A program made the translations under genes and the position numbers. From positions 2,666,001 through 2,730,000 of the forward strand of contig NZ_CP091787.1 of NCBI RefSeq assembly GCF_022024035.1: 64,000 nucleotides of DNA. The letters run 5' to 3'. The notes under the pieces were generated by a model that saw only the letters and a program-made list of their open reading frames with translations, was not told the DNA's origin and made no database searches. Each line of letters starts with the position of its first letter. Within the stretch, counting starts at the first letter, position 1. This DNA comes from Prevotella sp. E13-17. GTDB taxonomy: Bacteria; Bacteroidota; Bacteroidia; Bacteroidales; Bacteroidaceae. Positions 1-7,524 of this stretch are shown here, in pieces.

Positions 1-2
1 AC

Positions 3-1082
3 GAGCTATGCGAATACATGGGCTGCGATGCCATGTATGTCACCCCGACGGGCATGGCCTGCACGGAATGGGTGCACCGCGACGACCAGCGTCATTTCTT
101 ACACAAGGAGACCGACGTGAACTATTATATCAACGACCTGCTCGACGCCATCGAATATGCCATAGGGCCTGTCGACAGCCGATGGGGAGCCGAGCGCGCC
201 AAGAACGGACATCCCGAACCCTTCCCGCTGAAGTATGTCGAGATAGGCAACGAGGACTTCGGTCCTGTCTATTACGAGAAGTACCACCAGATCTACTCGG
301 CAGTGAAGCAGCGCTATCCCCAGCTGCGCTTCATCGCCAACAGCCCGCTGGGCACCGAGGGCGAGAAAGAGCGTTTCATGGATGAGTTCATAGACAGGAG
401 CGAGGTGGAAATCTATGACGAGCACTACTACAAGGACATTCCATGGGCCGTGAAAAATTTCCATAAGTACGATGTATACAAGCGGCGCGGCATTGACATC
501 TTCATCGGTGAGCTGGGCATACAGAGCAACGGCGTGGGCGGACCGTCGGGCCGCTACCCGGGCAGCATCCTGGCCGAGGGCATCTTCAAGATGGGACTGG
601 AGCGCAACGGCGACATGAACCCCATCATGGCCGACCGCCCACTGATGCGCAACTGGGAATCCATAGACCGCAACGACATGCAGCCGCTGATACTCAACAG
701 CAGCACGGTGAGCGCCCGCACGTTCAATTACTATCTGTGCAAGATGCTGCGTGACAACCCCGTTGACCAGGTATTCGACGTGGCCAACAGTGAGGGCGAA
801 CAGACGCTCTTCGTCACCGCAGGTCGCGACCTGCAGCGCAAGCAGATGGTGGTGAAGATCATCAATCTGAGCGAACAGCCTCAGGCGTTTGAACTGAAAA
901 CCGACAAGAACTTCAAGAATCGCCAGACGGAAGTTCTGACCCTCACTGCCACACCCGACCAGCGGGTGACACCGCTGACGCCCGATGCTGTCAGCACAGT
1001 CACTACGACAACTACTGTCAGCAAGGGTGATAAGATTACCCTGCCCGGCAACGCATTCGTCATCTACAGAATAAGCCTATGA
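3..1082 (+). CDS. alpha-L-arabinofuranosidase, GH51, C-terminal part (5' end outside window)
   Basis: The reading frame is already open at the window edge, so the N-terminus is missing. GH51 enzymes release terminal arabinofuranose from arabinan or arabinoxylan with retention of configuration. Visible are the end of a (beta/alpha)8 barrel, with the acid/base Glu in a GNE motif (codon 252-254) and a likely nucleophile Glu in IFIGELG (codon 510-512), followed by the C-terminal beta-sandwich typical of the family. The stop overlaps the start of the sulfatase gene by ATGA, so the two are translationally coupled. The GNE assignment is firm. The nucleophile is inferred by position. The protein is probably periplasmic, but the signal peptide is not in view. 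Confidence 0.88.
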   Translation, partial: ELCEYMGCDAMYVTPTGMACTEWVHRDDQRHFLHKETDVNYYINDLLDAIEYAIGPVDSRWGAERAKNGHPEPFPLKYVEIGNEDFGPVYYEKYHQIYSAVKQRYPQLRFIANSPLGTEGEKERFMDEFIDRSEVEIYDEHYYKDIPWAVKNFHKYDVYKRRGIDIFIGELGIQSNGVGGPSGRYPGSILAEGIFKMGLERNGDMNPIMADRPLMRNWESIDRNDMQPLILNSSTVSARTFNYYLCKMLRDNPVDQVFDVANSEGEQTLFVTAGRDLQRKQMVVKIINLSEQPQAFELKTDKNFKNRQTEVLTLTATPDQRVTPLTPDAVSTVTTTTTVSKGDKITLPGNAFVIYRISL

Positions 1083-2611
1083 GAAAGAACACCACAACGG
1101 TGCTGGCGGCACTCGCGGCAGCAGTGCCCGCACTGGCACAGCAGGAGAAGCCTAACGTCATCGTCATCATGGCCGACGACCTGGGATGGGGCGACGTGAG
1201 TGCCTATGGCAACACTACCATCCACACACCCAACATCGACCGCCTGGCCACTGAGGGTGTCTGTCTGAATGACGGCCATGCCGCCTCGGCCACCTCTACA
1301 CCATCGCGCTACGCCCTGTTTACGGGCATGTATCCGTGGAAGAACGAACAGGCGAAGATTCTGCCTGGCGATGCGCCGCTGCTCATCTCGCCCCAGCAGT
1401 TTACCATGCCCCGCATGTTCCAGCAGGCAGGCTATGCCACGGCTGCCGTGGGCAAATGGCACCTCGGCATGGGCATCGGCAAGATTGACTGGAACAGCCA
1501 CATAGCCCCGGGGGCACGCGAGATAGGTTTTGACTACTCGTGCATCATCGCTGCCACCGTCGATCGTGTGCCGACGGTCTATGTGGAGAACGGCGACGTG
1601 GTGGGACGCGATGCCAACGATCCTATCTACGTGGACTACGACACGCCCTTCCCTGGCGAACCCACAGCGCTGACCAACCCCGAGCTGGTGAAGATGCAGT
1701 GGAGCCACGGTCACCAGAATACCGTCGTCAACGGCATTCCCCGCATCGGCTATATGAAAGGGGGCGAGCGGGCACGGTGGAAGGACGACGAGATGGCCCA
1801 GTATTTCCTTGACCGTTCCTGCTGGTTCATCGACTCGGTAAGCAGGCTGAACGAGCCCTTCTTCCTCTACTACGGCCTGCACCAGCCTCATGTGCCCCGC
1901 ACGGCTGATCCACGCTTTGTAGGCTCCACGCAACTCGGTCCCCGAGGCGATGTGGTGGTCGAGGCCGACTGGTGCGTGGGACAGATTATCAAGAAGCTGG
2001 AAGAGAGCCATTTGCTGGATAACACGCTCATCGTTTTCACCTCCGACAACGGACCGGTGCTCGACGACGGCTATGAGGACGGCTCGCGCGATACCCGTTT
2101 CATGCACGACCCCAACGGCTCGCTGCGAGGGGGCAAGTACAGCCTCTTCGATGCCGGCACACGCGTTCCTTTCTTCGTCTATTGGAAAGGGCACACACGT
2201 CATGTCAACAGTCCGGTGCTCGTGTCACAGCAGGACCTGCTGGCATCGTTCGGACGACTGATCAACCAGCCCGTCCCCGACTCGCTCGACTCGAAGGACA
2301 TGCTCGACACCTTCCTCGGACAGCGCATGAAGCACCGCGACGACCTCGTGGTGGAAGCCAGCGGACGACTGGCCTACCGCTGGCGTCAGTATGCACTGGT
2401 GCCGCCCTATCGTGGCCCTGAGACCAACGAGACGGGCAACGAGCTGGGTGTGGTCAGCGACTGGGCCCTCTACGACCTGCAGGCCGACCCTACGCAGCAC
2501 ACCGATCTCGCCCGCCAGAAGCCTGCCCTGCTCAGGCGGCTGAAGAAGAAATTCCTCCGGCAGGTCAGCGGCTACTATAATCCCGACCGCGAACAAGAAA
2601 CGCTAAAGTAA
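1079..2611 (+). CDS. arylsulfatase-type sulfatase, S-type (formylglycine)
   Basis: Secreted sulfatase of 510 aa with a signal peptide ending near AQQ (residues 20-22). It has the N-terminal metal-binding Asp pair in MADDLGWGD (D33, D34), the modification site S-T-P-S-R at residues 73-77, the GKWHLG motif at 125-130 and the TSDNG metal ligand motif at 321-325. The first residue of the modification site is Ser, so maturation to formylglycine would need an anaerobic radical-SAM maturase (anSME), as is usual in Bacteroidetes. No maturase is in the window. Location next to a GH51 gene suggests a sulfated or decorated plant or host glycan as substrate. Which sulfate ester is cleaved cannot be read from the sequence. 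Confidence 0.9.
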   Translation: MRKNTTTVLAALAAAVPALAQQEKPNVIVIMADDLGWGDVSAYGNTTIHTPNIDRLATEGVCLNDGHAASATSTPSRYALFTGMYPWKNEQAKILPGDAPLLISPQQFTMPRMFQQAGYATAAVGKWHLGMGIGKIDWNSHIAPGAREIGFDYSCIIAATVDRVPTVYVENGDVVGRDANDPIYVDYDTPFPGEPTALTNPELVKMQWSHGHQNTVVNGIPRIGYMKGGERARWKDDEMAQYFLDRSCWFIDSVSRLNEPFFLYYGLHQPHVPRTADPRFVGSTQLGPRGDVVVEADWCVGQIIKKLEESHLLDNTLIVFTSDNGPVLDDGYEDGSRDTRFMHDPNGSLRGGKYSLFDAGTRVPFFVYWKGHTRHVNSPVLVSQQDLLASFGRLINQPVPDSLDSKDMLDTFLGQRMKHRDDLVVEASGRLAYRWRQYALVPPYRGPETNETGNELGVVSDWALYDLQADPTQHTDLARQKPALLRRLKKKFLRQVSGYYNPDREQETLK

Positions 2612-2796
2612 TGACAAACAGAACTCTCTTCTCACTCTTGGGGGGCGTCTACTGAGCACTGCCCCACTGTCGGGCCTGTACATCACAGGAGGAAAAAAAG
2701 TGGGCATAAAATGACTTTTGCCCATACGGTCTGAAGAATGAAACAATTTTCTTGAAAATAAAAACAAATTTACCATGACAGCCCTGTGAAATCACC

Positions 2797-2804
2797 TAAA
2801 TTTG
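2797..2804 (+). promoter_or_regulatory. -7 promoter box for the 2845 gene
   Basis: TAAATTTG fits the Bacteroidetes -7 consensus TAnnTTTG, about 40 bp before the start codon. No clear TTTG lies 19-20 bp upstream. The rest of the 233-bp gap after the sulfatase gene holds only a 14-codon frame starting on the sulfatase stop (2611-2655), which I do not consider a gene. Confidence 0.45.
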
Positions 2805-2844
2805 GAGCAGGAATTATTACTATACCAACAAACAAGAAAAGCTT

Positions 2845-4689
2845 ATGAAGAAAATGATTTTATTAGCGGGAGTGATGATGGCCTCCCTGGATATGACGGC
2901 TCAGACATCGCCATACACCGGTACGACACCACAGGAAGGTGTCTTCTATCTCTACAATGTGCAGAGCGGACTATGGCTGCAGAACAACGACAGCAAGTGC
3001 AACTTCTTCCAGCCCTTAGGCAACCTTGGCACACGTGGCCTTGATATTAATATGGTGGCCAGCGGCGAAGGGTACTTCCTGGGCGGCGGCTTCGGCAAGA
3101 ACTCCCTGAACTCCGAGCCCCAAACCTATTTCGACAGTGAAAAGGCAGCTAACAGGGTATGGATATTCGAAGCTGGCGATGCCTCCGTTTCCAATGGCTA
3201 CACCATCCACTGTGGGGAAATCTACCTGAGGGCTGTGGAAACTAAATGGGACTTCCCTGCCTATAATCTTTTCACCCAGCCTCTGGTCAACAACAAACGC
3301 TACTACTTAGAGATTCCTAACAACTCGAAAATCAGTGAGGTGTCGTTGCTGAACACGTGGCAAGTGGTCAGCAAGGAGGAACGACTGGCAAAGATGGTGG
3401 CCGATGCTTCAAGAACCACACCACAGGATGCCTCCTGGCTGGTGCCTAATGCCGATTTTGCCAAAAACAACGAGCGCGCTACTCTGTGGACCAATGACGG
3501 ATTCACGCTCAAAGGTGAAGGTGAGAATGGTCAATCCTGGCGTATGGGCAACAGCATCATGCAGAACTCAACCCCAGGTCAAGGCATTCCCGATGGGAAA
3601 GAACTCTCCATCCAACTCACCGGTCTGCCCAACGGCATCTACCACTTCAACCTCCAGGGCTTCTACCTCGGTGGATTCTACGATGCTGTGGCTGATTTAA
3701 TAAACAAGGGTTCCAATGAGCAGCGGGTGTTCTATTTTGCCAACAACGAGAAGAAAGCCCTCATGTCGCCCTTCGACGAGCCCTTGTGCCAGGGTCATAC
3801 TACTGGTGACGGCACCTACCCCCTGACCGTCCAGAAGACCTACGATATAGGAGAATACACCTTCCCCCCTCATAACGATGCTGTGTTGGCATCGGTGGTG
3901 GTCAACCGCTACTGTGGCTATGTGAACGAGGAAATCGAGGTCGTGGTGACCGACGGCACTCTGAAGCTCGGTATCATCAAGGAAGGCAATGCCGTGGCAA
4001 ACGAATGGACAGTGGTCGACAACTTCCACCTCACCTATCTGGGCACCGACCAGACCATCGACGACAACACAACCTGCAGCGTGGCACCTGCCAGCGATAT
4101 CACCGTGAAACTGAACCGCACACTGTCGGCCGACTACTGGAACACGTTCTGCGTGCCCTTCTCGATGACGGCCGAACAGGTGACTAAAGCCTTCGGCAGC
4201 GATACCAAGATCACAAAGATGAAGAGTGTTGAGGGCGACGTGATGTATTTCGAGGAGGCAACCACCATCGAGGCTGGCATGCCCTGTCTCATCAAGCCTG
4301 CCACGACCACCGGTCCTGACATCATCCTCAGCGGCATCACCATGACCGACACCGAGGCGCAGAGCGTAGGTAACGACAGCTATAAGTTCACGGGTACCTA
4401 CAGCCCCGTTGAGCTGAAGACCGACGGCACCAACCTCTTCCTGCAGACCAATGGCAACCTGGCCGCTCCTGCCGATGCCACCAAGACCATGAAGGGCATG
4501 CGCGCCTACTTCGAGGTGCCTGCCAGTGCTGCTGCCCGCATCGTCTTCGACGACGGTACGACAACGGGCATCGACCTCACTGCTCCCGCTCATCGGTCTG
4601 CGGAAAGCATCTACACCCTCGACGGACGGAAAGTCGGCGACAGCAAGGGCATCGTCGTCAGCAAGGGCAAGAAGTATATCAGAAAGTAA
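2845..4689 (+). CDS. secreted protein with carbohydrate-binding-like module and short C-terminal sorting-type tail
   Basis: A 614-residue protein with a signal peptide (MKKMILLAG... cleaved near MTAQ). Residues about 200-400 hold a module of the type 'LP.G.Y.. ..QGFY... NEEIEV... VDNFHLTYLG'. The same module type occurs twice in the giant protein at 36287-41482, suggesting a shared glycan-binding beta-sandwich. The last 30 residues (SIYTLDGRKV ... GKKYIRK) resemble the compact C-terminal signature seen on several secreted proteins in this window and may be a sorting signal for the type IX system. I recognise no catalytic motif. It is probably an accessory protein of the upstream GH51/sulfatase locus, with an unknown ligand. 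The ATG at 2845 directly precedes the signal peptide. Confidence 0.75.
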   Translation: MKKMILLAGVMMASLDMTAQTSPYTGTTPQEGVFYLYNVQSGLWLQNNDSKCNFFQPLGNLGTRGLDINMVASGEGYFLGGGFGKNSLNSEPQTYFDSEKAANRVWIFEAGDASVSNGYTIHCGEIYLRAVETKWDFPAYNLFTQPLVNNKRYYLEIPNNSKISEVSLLNTWQVVSKEERLAKMVADASRTTPQDASWLVPNADFAKNNERATLWTNDGFTLKGEGENGQSWRMGNSIMQNSTPGQGIPDGKELSIQLTGLPNGIYHFNLQGFYLGGFYDAVADLINKGSNEQRVFYFANNEKKALMSPFDEPLCQGHTTGDGTYPLTVQKTYDIGEYTFPPHNDAVLASVVVNRYCGYVNEEIEVVVTDGTLKLGIIKEGNAVANEWTVVDNFHLTYLGTDQTIDDNTTCSVAPASDITVKLNRTLSADYWNTFCVPFSMTAEQVTKAFGSDTKITKMKSVEGDVMYFEEATTIEAGMPCLIKPATTTGPDIILSGITMTDTEAQSVGNDSYKFTGTYSPVELKTDGTNLFLQTNGNLAAPADATKTMKGMRAYFEVPASAAARIVFDDGTTTGIDLTAPAHRSAESIYTLDGRKVGDSKGIVVSKGKKYIRK

Positions 4690-4694
4690 TCATG

Positions 4695-4703
4695 AAAGGA
4701 GGA
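4695..4703 (+). promoter_or_regulatory. strong Shine-Dalgarno sequence before the 65-aa gene
   Basis: AAAGGAGGA lies 4 bases before ATG 4708. Near-consensus Shine-Dalgarno sequences are rare in Bacteroidota, and the neighbouring genes in this window lack one. This site decides the start of the small gene. Confidence 0.7.
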
Positions 4704-4707
4704 TATT

Positions 4708-4905
4708 ATGAAAAAACATTATCAGAAACCGCAGACAGAGATGGTTCTGCTACAGTCAGAACCCTTTATGAACCTCTCGGCAAGTGGACGTACCGTCACC
4801 TTCGACACGCCCGAAACCGATGGCGATGCCAGCAATGCCGCCTCGCGCACCTACAACGTCTGGGACGATGACGAGGACAGCGAGCGGGACGAGAACGAAG
4901 TATGA
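4708..4905 (+). CDS. small acidic protein of unknown function, 65 aa
   Basis: Begins MKKHYQKPQTEMVLLQSEPF, followed by a Ser/Gly segment and a strongly acidic tail (WDDDEDSERDENEV). Short ORFs with a 'K.Y.KP' start followed by a hydrophobic stretch are common downstream of secreted-protein genes in Prevotella; from memory they have no assigned function. It follows the 2845 gene by 18 bp with an unusually strong ribosome binding site, so high translation is likely. There is no signal peptide and no membrane segment. A peptide precursor or a chaperone-like partner of the upstream secreted protein are both possible and unsupported. That it is a real gene is likely because of the ribosome binding site and the codon use. 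Confidence 0.65.
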   Translation: MKKHYQKPQTEMVLLQSEPFMNLSASGRTVTFDTPETDGDASNAASRTYNVWDDDEDSERDENEV

Positions 4906-4939
4906 TGAATAAGTATAGTTTAAAAGTTATTTAGTTTAG

Positions 4940-5092
4940 GTAGTAATTGATTTAATTTCAAATGCTGCGGTAAGTCTTGCCTATGTACTTACCGCAGCTC
5001 TGTTTGATAGCACCAACAAGAAGCTCACCGACTTTATCTTTGCCAGCGACCTGCTGAAAGACATGCGTGCGGCCATTCTTAAGAACGAATAA
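4940..5092 (+). pseudogene. decayed gene fragment, C-terminal end only
   Basis: An open frame of about 50 codons ending at the TAA 5090-5092 reads ...TAALFDSTNKKLTDFIFAS and continues to ...MRAAILKNE. The codon choice (GCC, CTG, GAC, AAG, ACC) is that of real genes in this genome, yet there is no start codon or ribosome binding site at its head, and the frame is closed by a stop just upstream. I read it as the tail of a lost gene. Its parent family is not recognised. The hairpin at 4964-4998 lies inside it. Confidence 0.35.
4964..4998 (+). terminator. 12-bp perfect stem-loop after the 65-aa gene
   Basis: GCTGCGGTAAGT (4964-4975) pairs perfectly with ACTTACCGCAGC (4987-4998) across an 11-base loop. 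It sits about 60 bp after the stop of the small gene. There is no run of T directly after it, so it may be an RNA 3' end stabiliser or a protein site instead of a strong intrinsic terminator. Confidence 0.55.
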
Positions 5093-5120
5093 AGGTCGTC
5101 TCTCCCACCCGTTCAGCCAC

Positions 5121-5520
5121 TATTAGCACGCAAAAGTTACACTTTTCAACTCCAATCTTTCAACTATTGCAAACCGAAAGTACCCCTTTCAGCTTGCAAT
5201 AGTTATACTTTTGGTGTTCATCTAAAGTCTAGAAAGGTCATTTCTAGAGTCTAGAAACGGTCATTCTAAAGTCTAAAAGCACTAGTTCTAAAGTCTAGAA
5301 ACGCCACTTTTAAAGTCTAGAATCAAAACAATAGTTTCTATTCTAGCCCCTAGAATGGTCACTTCTAGCCCCTGGATGGGCTGCTTCTAGGGGCTAAAAG
5401 TGGTCGTTCTAGGGGCTAGGAACGTCTCGTCCAGGGGCTAGATTAACACCAAAACTAACGCTTTTGCAGGTCAAAACTAACCCTATTGCAAATCAAAAGC
5501 AGAACTATGACGCTGCAAAA
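5121..5520 (+). repeat. 22-bp-phased dyad repeat array, copy A
   Basis: Ten 11-12 bp cores of the form CTA-N5-TAG start at 5222, 5244, 5266, 5288, 5310, then 33 bp later at 5343, 5365, 5387, 5409, 5431. Spacing within each block is exactly 22 bp. The centre is AAGTC in the first five, GCCCC in the next two and GGGGC in the last three. Flanking sites of another type (TTTTG, TATTG or TTTTC) start at 5121, 5143, 5165, 5187 and 5209 on the left, and CAAAA sites at 5450, 5472, 5494 and 5516 on the right, again 22 bp apart. It fills the gap between convergent genes. Linkers of about 10 bp vary. No coding potential is seen. Confidence 0.9.
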
Positions 5521-5563
5521 CTGCCCCCATCATCATGCCATGGGATAGAAAACTAACTTATAC

Positions 5564-5606
5564 ACACAAAGCGCCGCCTCTCGAATGGAGAAGCGGCGCT
5601 TTGTGT
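5564..5606 (-). terminator. terminator hairpin of the malQ-susB-pulA-susA operon
   Basis: ACACAAAGCGCCGC (5564-5577) pairs with GCGGCGCTTTGTGT (5593-5606), extended by an inner TCTC/GAGA stem. It lies 18 bp beyond the stop of the susA-like gene. Confidence 0.75.
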
Positions 5607-5624
5607 ATATGATAGGGATGGATA

Positions 5625-7520
5625 TCAATCGCCCAAGAATTCAAGAATGAGGGTCTGACGAGGCTGCAGTTTCAAGTCTTGCGACAAGTCATAAGTGCGT
5701 CCTGTGAGTACATCTTGCACTTTGGTGGCCGAACCGATGACCTCGGCATAGCGCTTCACTGGCATCACTGCAGGACGAGACGTGCCGTTCATGATGGTCA
5801 TCACCGTGTTGCGATGCCAGCTGCGACTGATGACATAGATACCATTATATGGTATGAACTGTTTCTGCATGCCACGGATGATCGTCTCGTTGCCATTGCG
5901 CCAATGCAACAGGTTACTCAACCATGAGAACATCTGATTCTCTTTGGCCGTGCGCCCTTCCTTGGTGAATGCGTTGTGCTGGTCACCAGGGAAACCACCG
6001 GGGAAGTCCTTACGCACATAGCCATCGCTCCTCTCCTTCGTGCCGTTCATCATAATCTCCGTGCCATAATAAAGCTGAGGAATACGACGAACCGTGAGCA
6101 ACAATGCCAGAGCCTGCTTCATAGCCAGCGAGTCCTCGCCATTGCCCAGGAAGCGATCAGTGTCGTGATTATCAAGGAAAGCCATCACCGATGATGGGTT
6201 CGGATAGAGATAGTCATAGACAAACGAGTTGTAAAGGCGGTTCATGCCTCGCCACCAGCCATCGGTCTCCTCACGCTTTGCGGAGTCCATAGCCTCCTGG
6301 AACGAGAAGTCCATCACGGTTTTCAGATAGCTGTTGGTGTCAGACAACTTAGAGTCTTTCTGCCATGAGGCGGTATAGGCAGGCTTGGTGACCCACGTCT
6401 CGCCGACGGTGTTGAAGTTGGGATATTCCTCGTCGAGCTCTTTCATCCACTGCGCCATAGGCTCGCGGAAAGCATAGGGATAGGTATCCATGCGGATGCC
6501 GTCGATGTCGGCTGTCTCTATCCACCAGATGGAGTTCTGGATGAGATAGCGCATCAGATGGGGGTTGTGCTGATTCAGGTCGGGCATCGTGGATACGAAC
6601 CATGCGTTCTGCGTCTCCTTCTTATCAACCTCGGCAGCATAAGGATCGACCACGGGTGTCAGCTTATAACTGGTCTGCTGGAAACTGGTGCCACGGGAAT
6701 CGCTGGTGCCTCCCGACTCCTTCAACCATTCTGACTGGTTGAACCAATCTTTCGAAGGCATGTCGCTGACCCACGGATGTTCGAAACCGCAGTGATTGAA
6801 AATCATGTCCATCACTACCTTCAAGCCGCGCTGATGGCAATCGGCAATCAGACGACAATAGTCATCGTTGGTGCCAAAGCGAGGATCCACACGGTAGTAG
6901 TTGGTACAGGCATAACCATGATAGGTGGACCACGTCTCCATCATGTCGGGCGAGTCGTTCTCCAAAATGGGTGTAAACCAAAGGGCTGTGACACCCAGGT
7001 CATTGAAATAGTCCAAATGTTCACGCAAGCCTTCCAAGTCGCCACCATGACGCAGCGAAGGCGCCTGGCGGTCTTCACGATACTGGCGCAAACCTTTCAC
7101 CTGCGATTGATGGTGAGCGCCCTGAGCAAAGCGGTCGGGCATCAACAGATAGAGCACATCGCTGATGTCGAAGCCACGATGGTCTTCACCTTTCATCTTG
7201 CGAGCCTTCAGCTGATACTGCACCTTTTTCTTGTCGAAGTTCAGCGTCATCGTGCCGGGGTTGGCATTGCCCACGTTCATATAGACCAACAGGTAGTTGG
7301 GCGAATCCAGTCGCACCAGACTATCAATACGTACGCCTGCATAGTCGGTGGTGACGGAGGCCACATCACGGATGCCCTTACCATAAACCATCAACTGCAC
7401 CTGCGGGTTCTTCAGTCCCACATACCAGTCGGTTGGCTCTACCCTATCGACCGTTACCTTTGCTGCATGCATAGCAGCCATCTGCCCCATGAGGGCCAGC
7501 AATAATATGACTCGTTTCAT
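5625..7520 (-). CDS. susA: SusA-like neopullulanase / cyclomaltodextrinase, GH13
   Basis: A 631-residue periplasmic enzyme that hydrolyses alpha-1,4 bonds in maltodextrins, cyclodextrins and pullulan. It has a signal peptide (cleaved near MHAA, residue 20), an N-terminal beta-sandwich of cyclomaltodextrinases (about 22-110), and the GH13 barrel with catalytic D345 (GIRMDTYPYA), E374 (NTVGETW) and D453 (FLDNHDTDRF). The C-terminal beta domain ends at the stop. There is no lipobox, in line with the periplasmic SusA of Bacteroides. It is last in the operon, only 4 bp after the pullulanase gene. Expression should follow the malQ promoter and the LacI-type operator at 14373-14384. Confidence 0.9.
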   Translation of the reverse strand: MKRVILLLALMGQMAAMHAAKVTVDRVEPTDWYVGLKNPQVQLMVYGKGIRDVASVTTDYAGVRIDSLVRLDSPNYLLVYMNVGNANPGTMTLNFDKKKVQYQLKARKMKGEDHRGFDISDVLYLLMPDRFAQGAHHQSQVKGLRQYREDRQAPSLRHGGDLEGLREHLDYFNDLGVTALWFTPILENDSPDMMETWSTYHGYACTNYYRVDPRFGTNDDYCRLIADCHQRGLKVVMDMIFNHCGFEHPWVSDMPSKDWFNQSEWLKESGGTSDSRGTSFQQTSYKLTPVVDPYAAEVDKKETQNAWFVSTMPDLNQHNPHLMRYLIQNSIWWIETADIDGIRMDTYPYAFREPMAQWMKELDEEYPNFNTVGETWVTKPAYTASWQKDSKLSDTNSYLKTVMDFSFQEAMDSAKREETDGWWRGMNRLYNSFVYDYLYPNPSSVMAFLDNHDTDRFLGNGEDSLAMKQALALLLTVRRIPQLYYGTEIMMNGTKERSDGYVRKDFPGGFPGDQHNAFTKEGRTAKENQMFSWLSNLLHWRNGNETIIRGMQKQFIPYNGIYVISRSWHRNTVMTIMNGTSRPAVMPVKRYAEVIGSATKVQDVLTGRTYDLSQDLKLQPRQTLILEFLGD

Positions 7521-7524
7521 TGTT

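Noticed and set aside
1064..2203. 379-codon antisense frame opposite the sulfatase gene, and similar long antisense frames at 3697-4593, 8092-8937, 9350-10264, 12028-13104 and 31148-32455
   Set aside because: Products are low-complexity, rich in His, Val and Arg, without motifs, and mirror strong genes; they arise from codon bias.
2611..2655. 14-codon frame starting on the sulfatase stop codon
   Set aside because: Too short, no ribosome binding site, no recognisable product.
5121..5520. CRISPR array
   Set aside because: The period is 22 bp with degenerate cores and similar linkers, not identical repeats with unique 30-bp spacers; no cas genes; block order is the same in three places.
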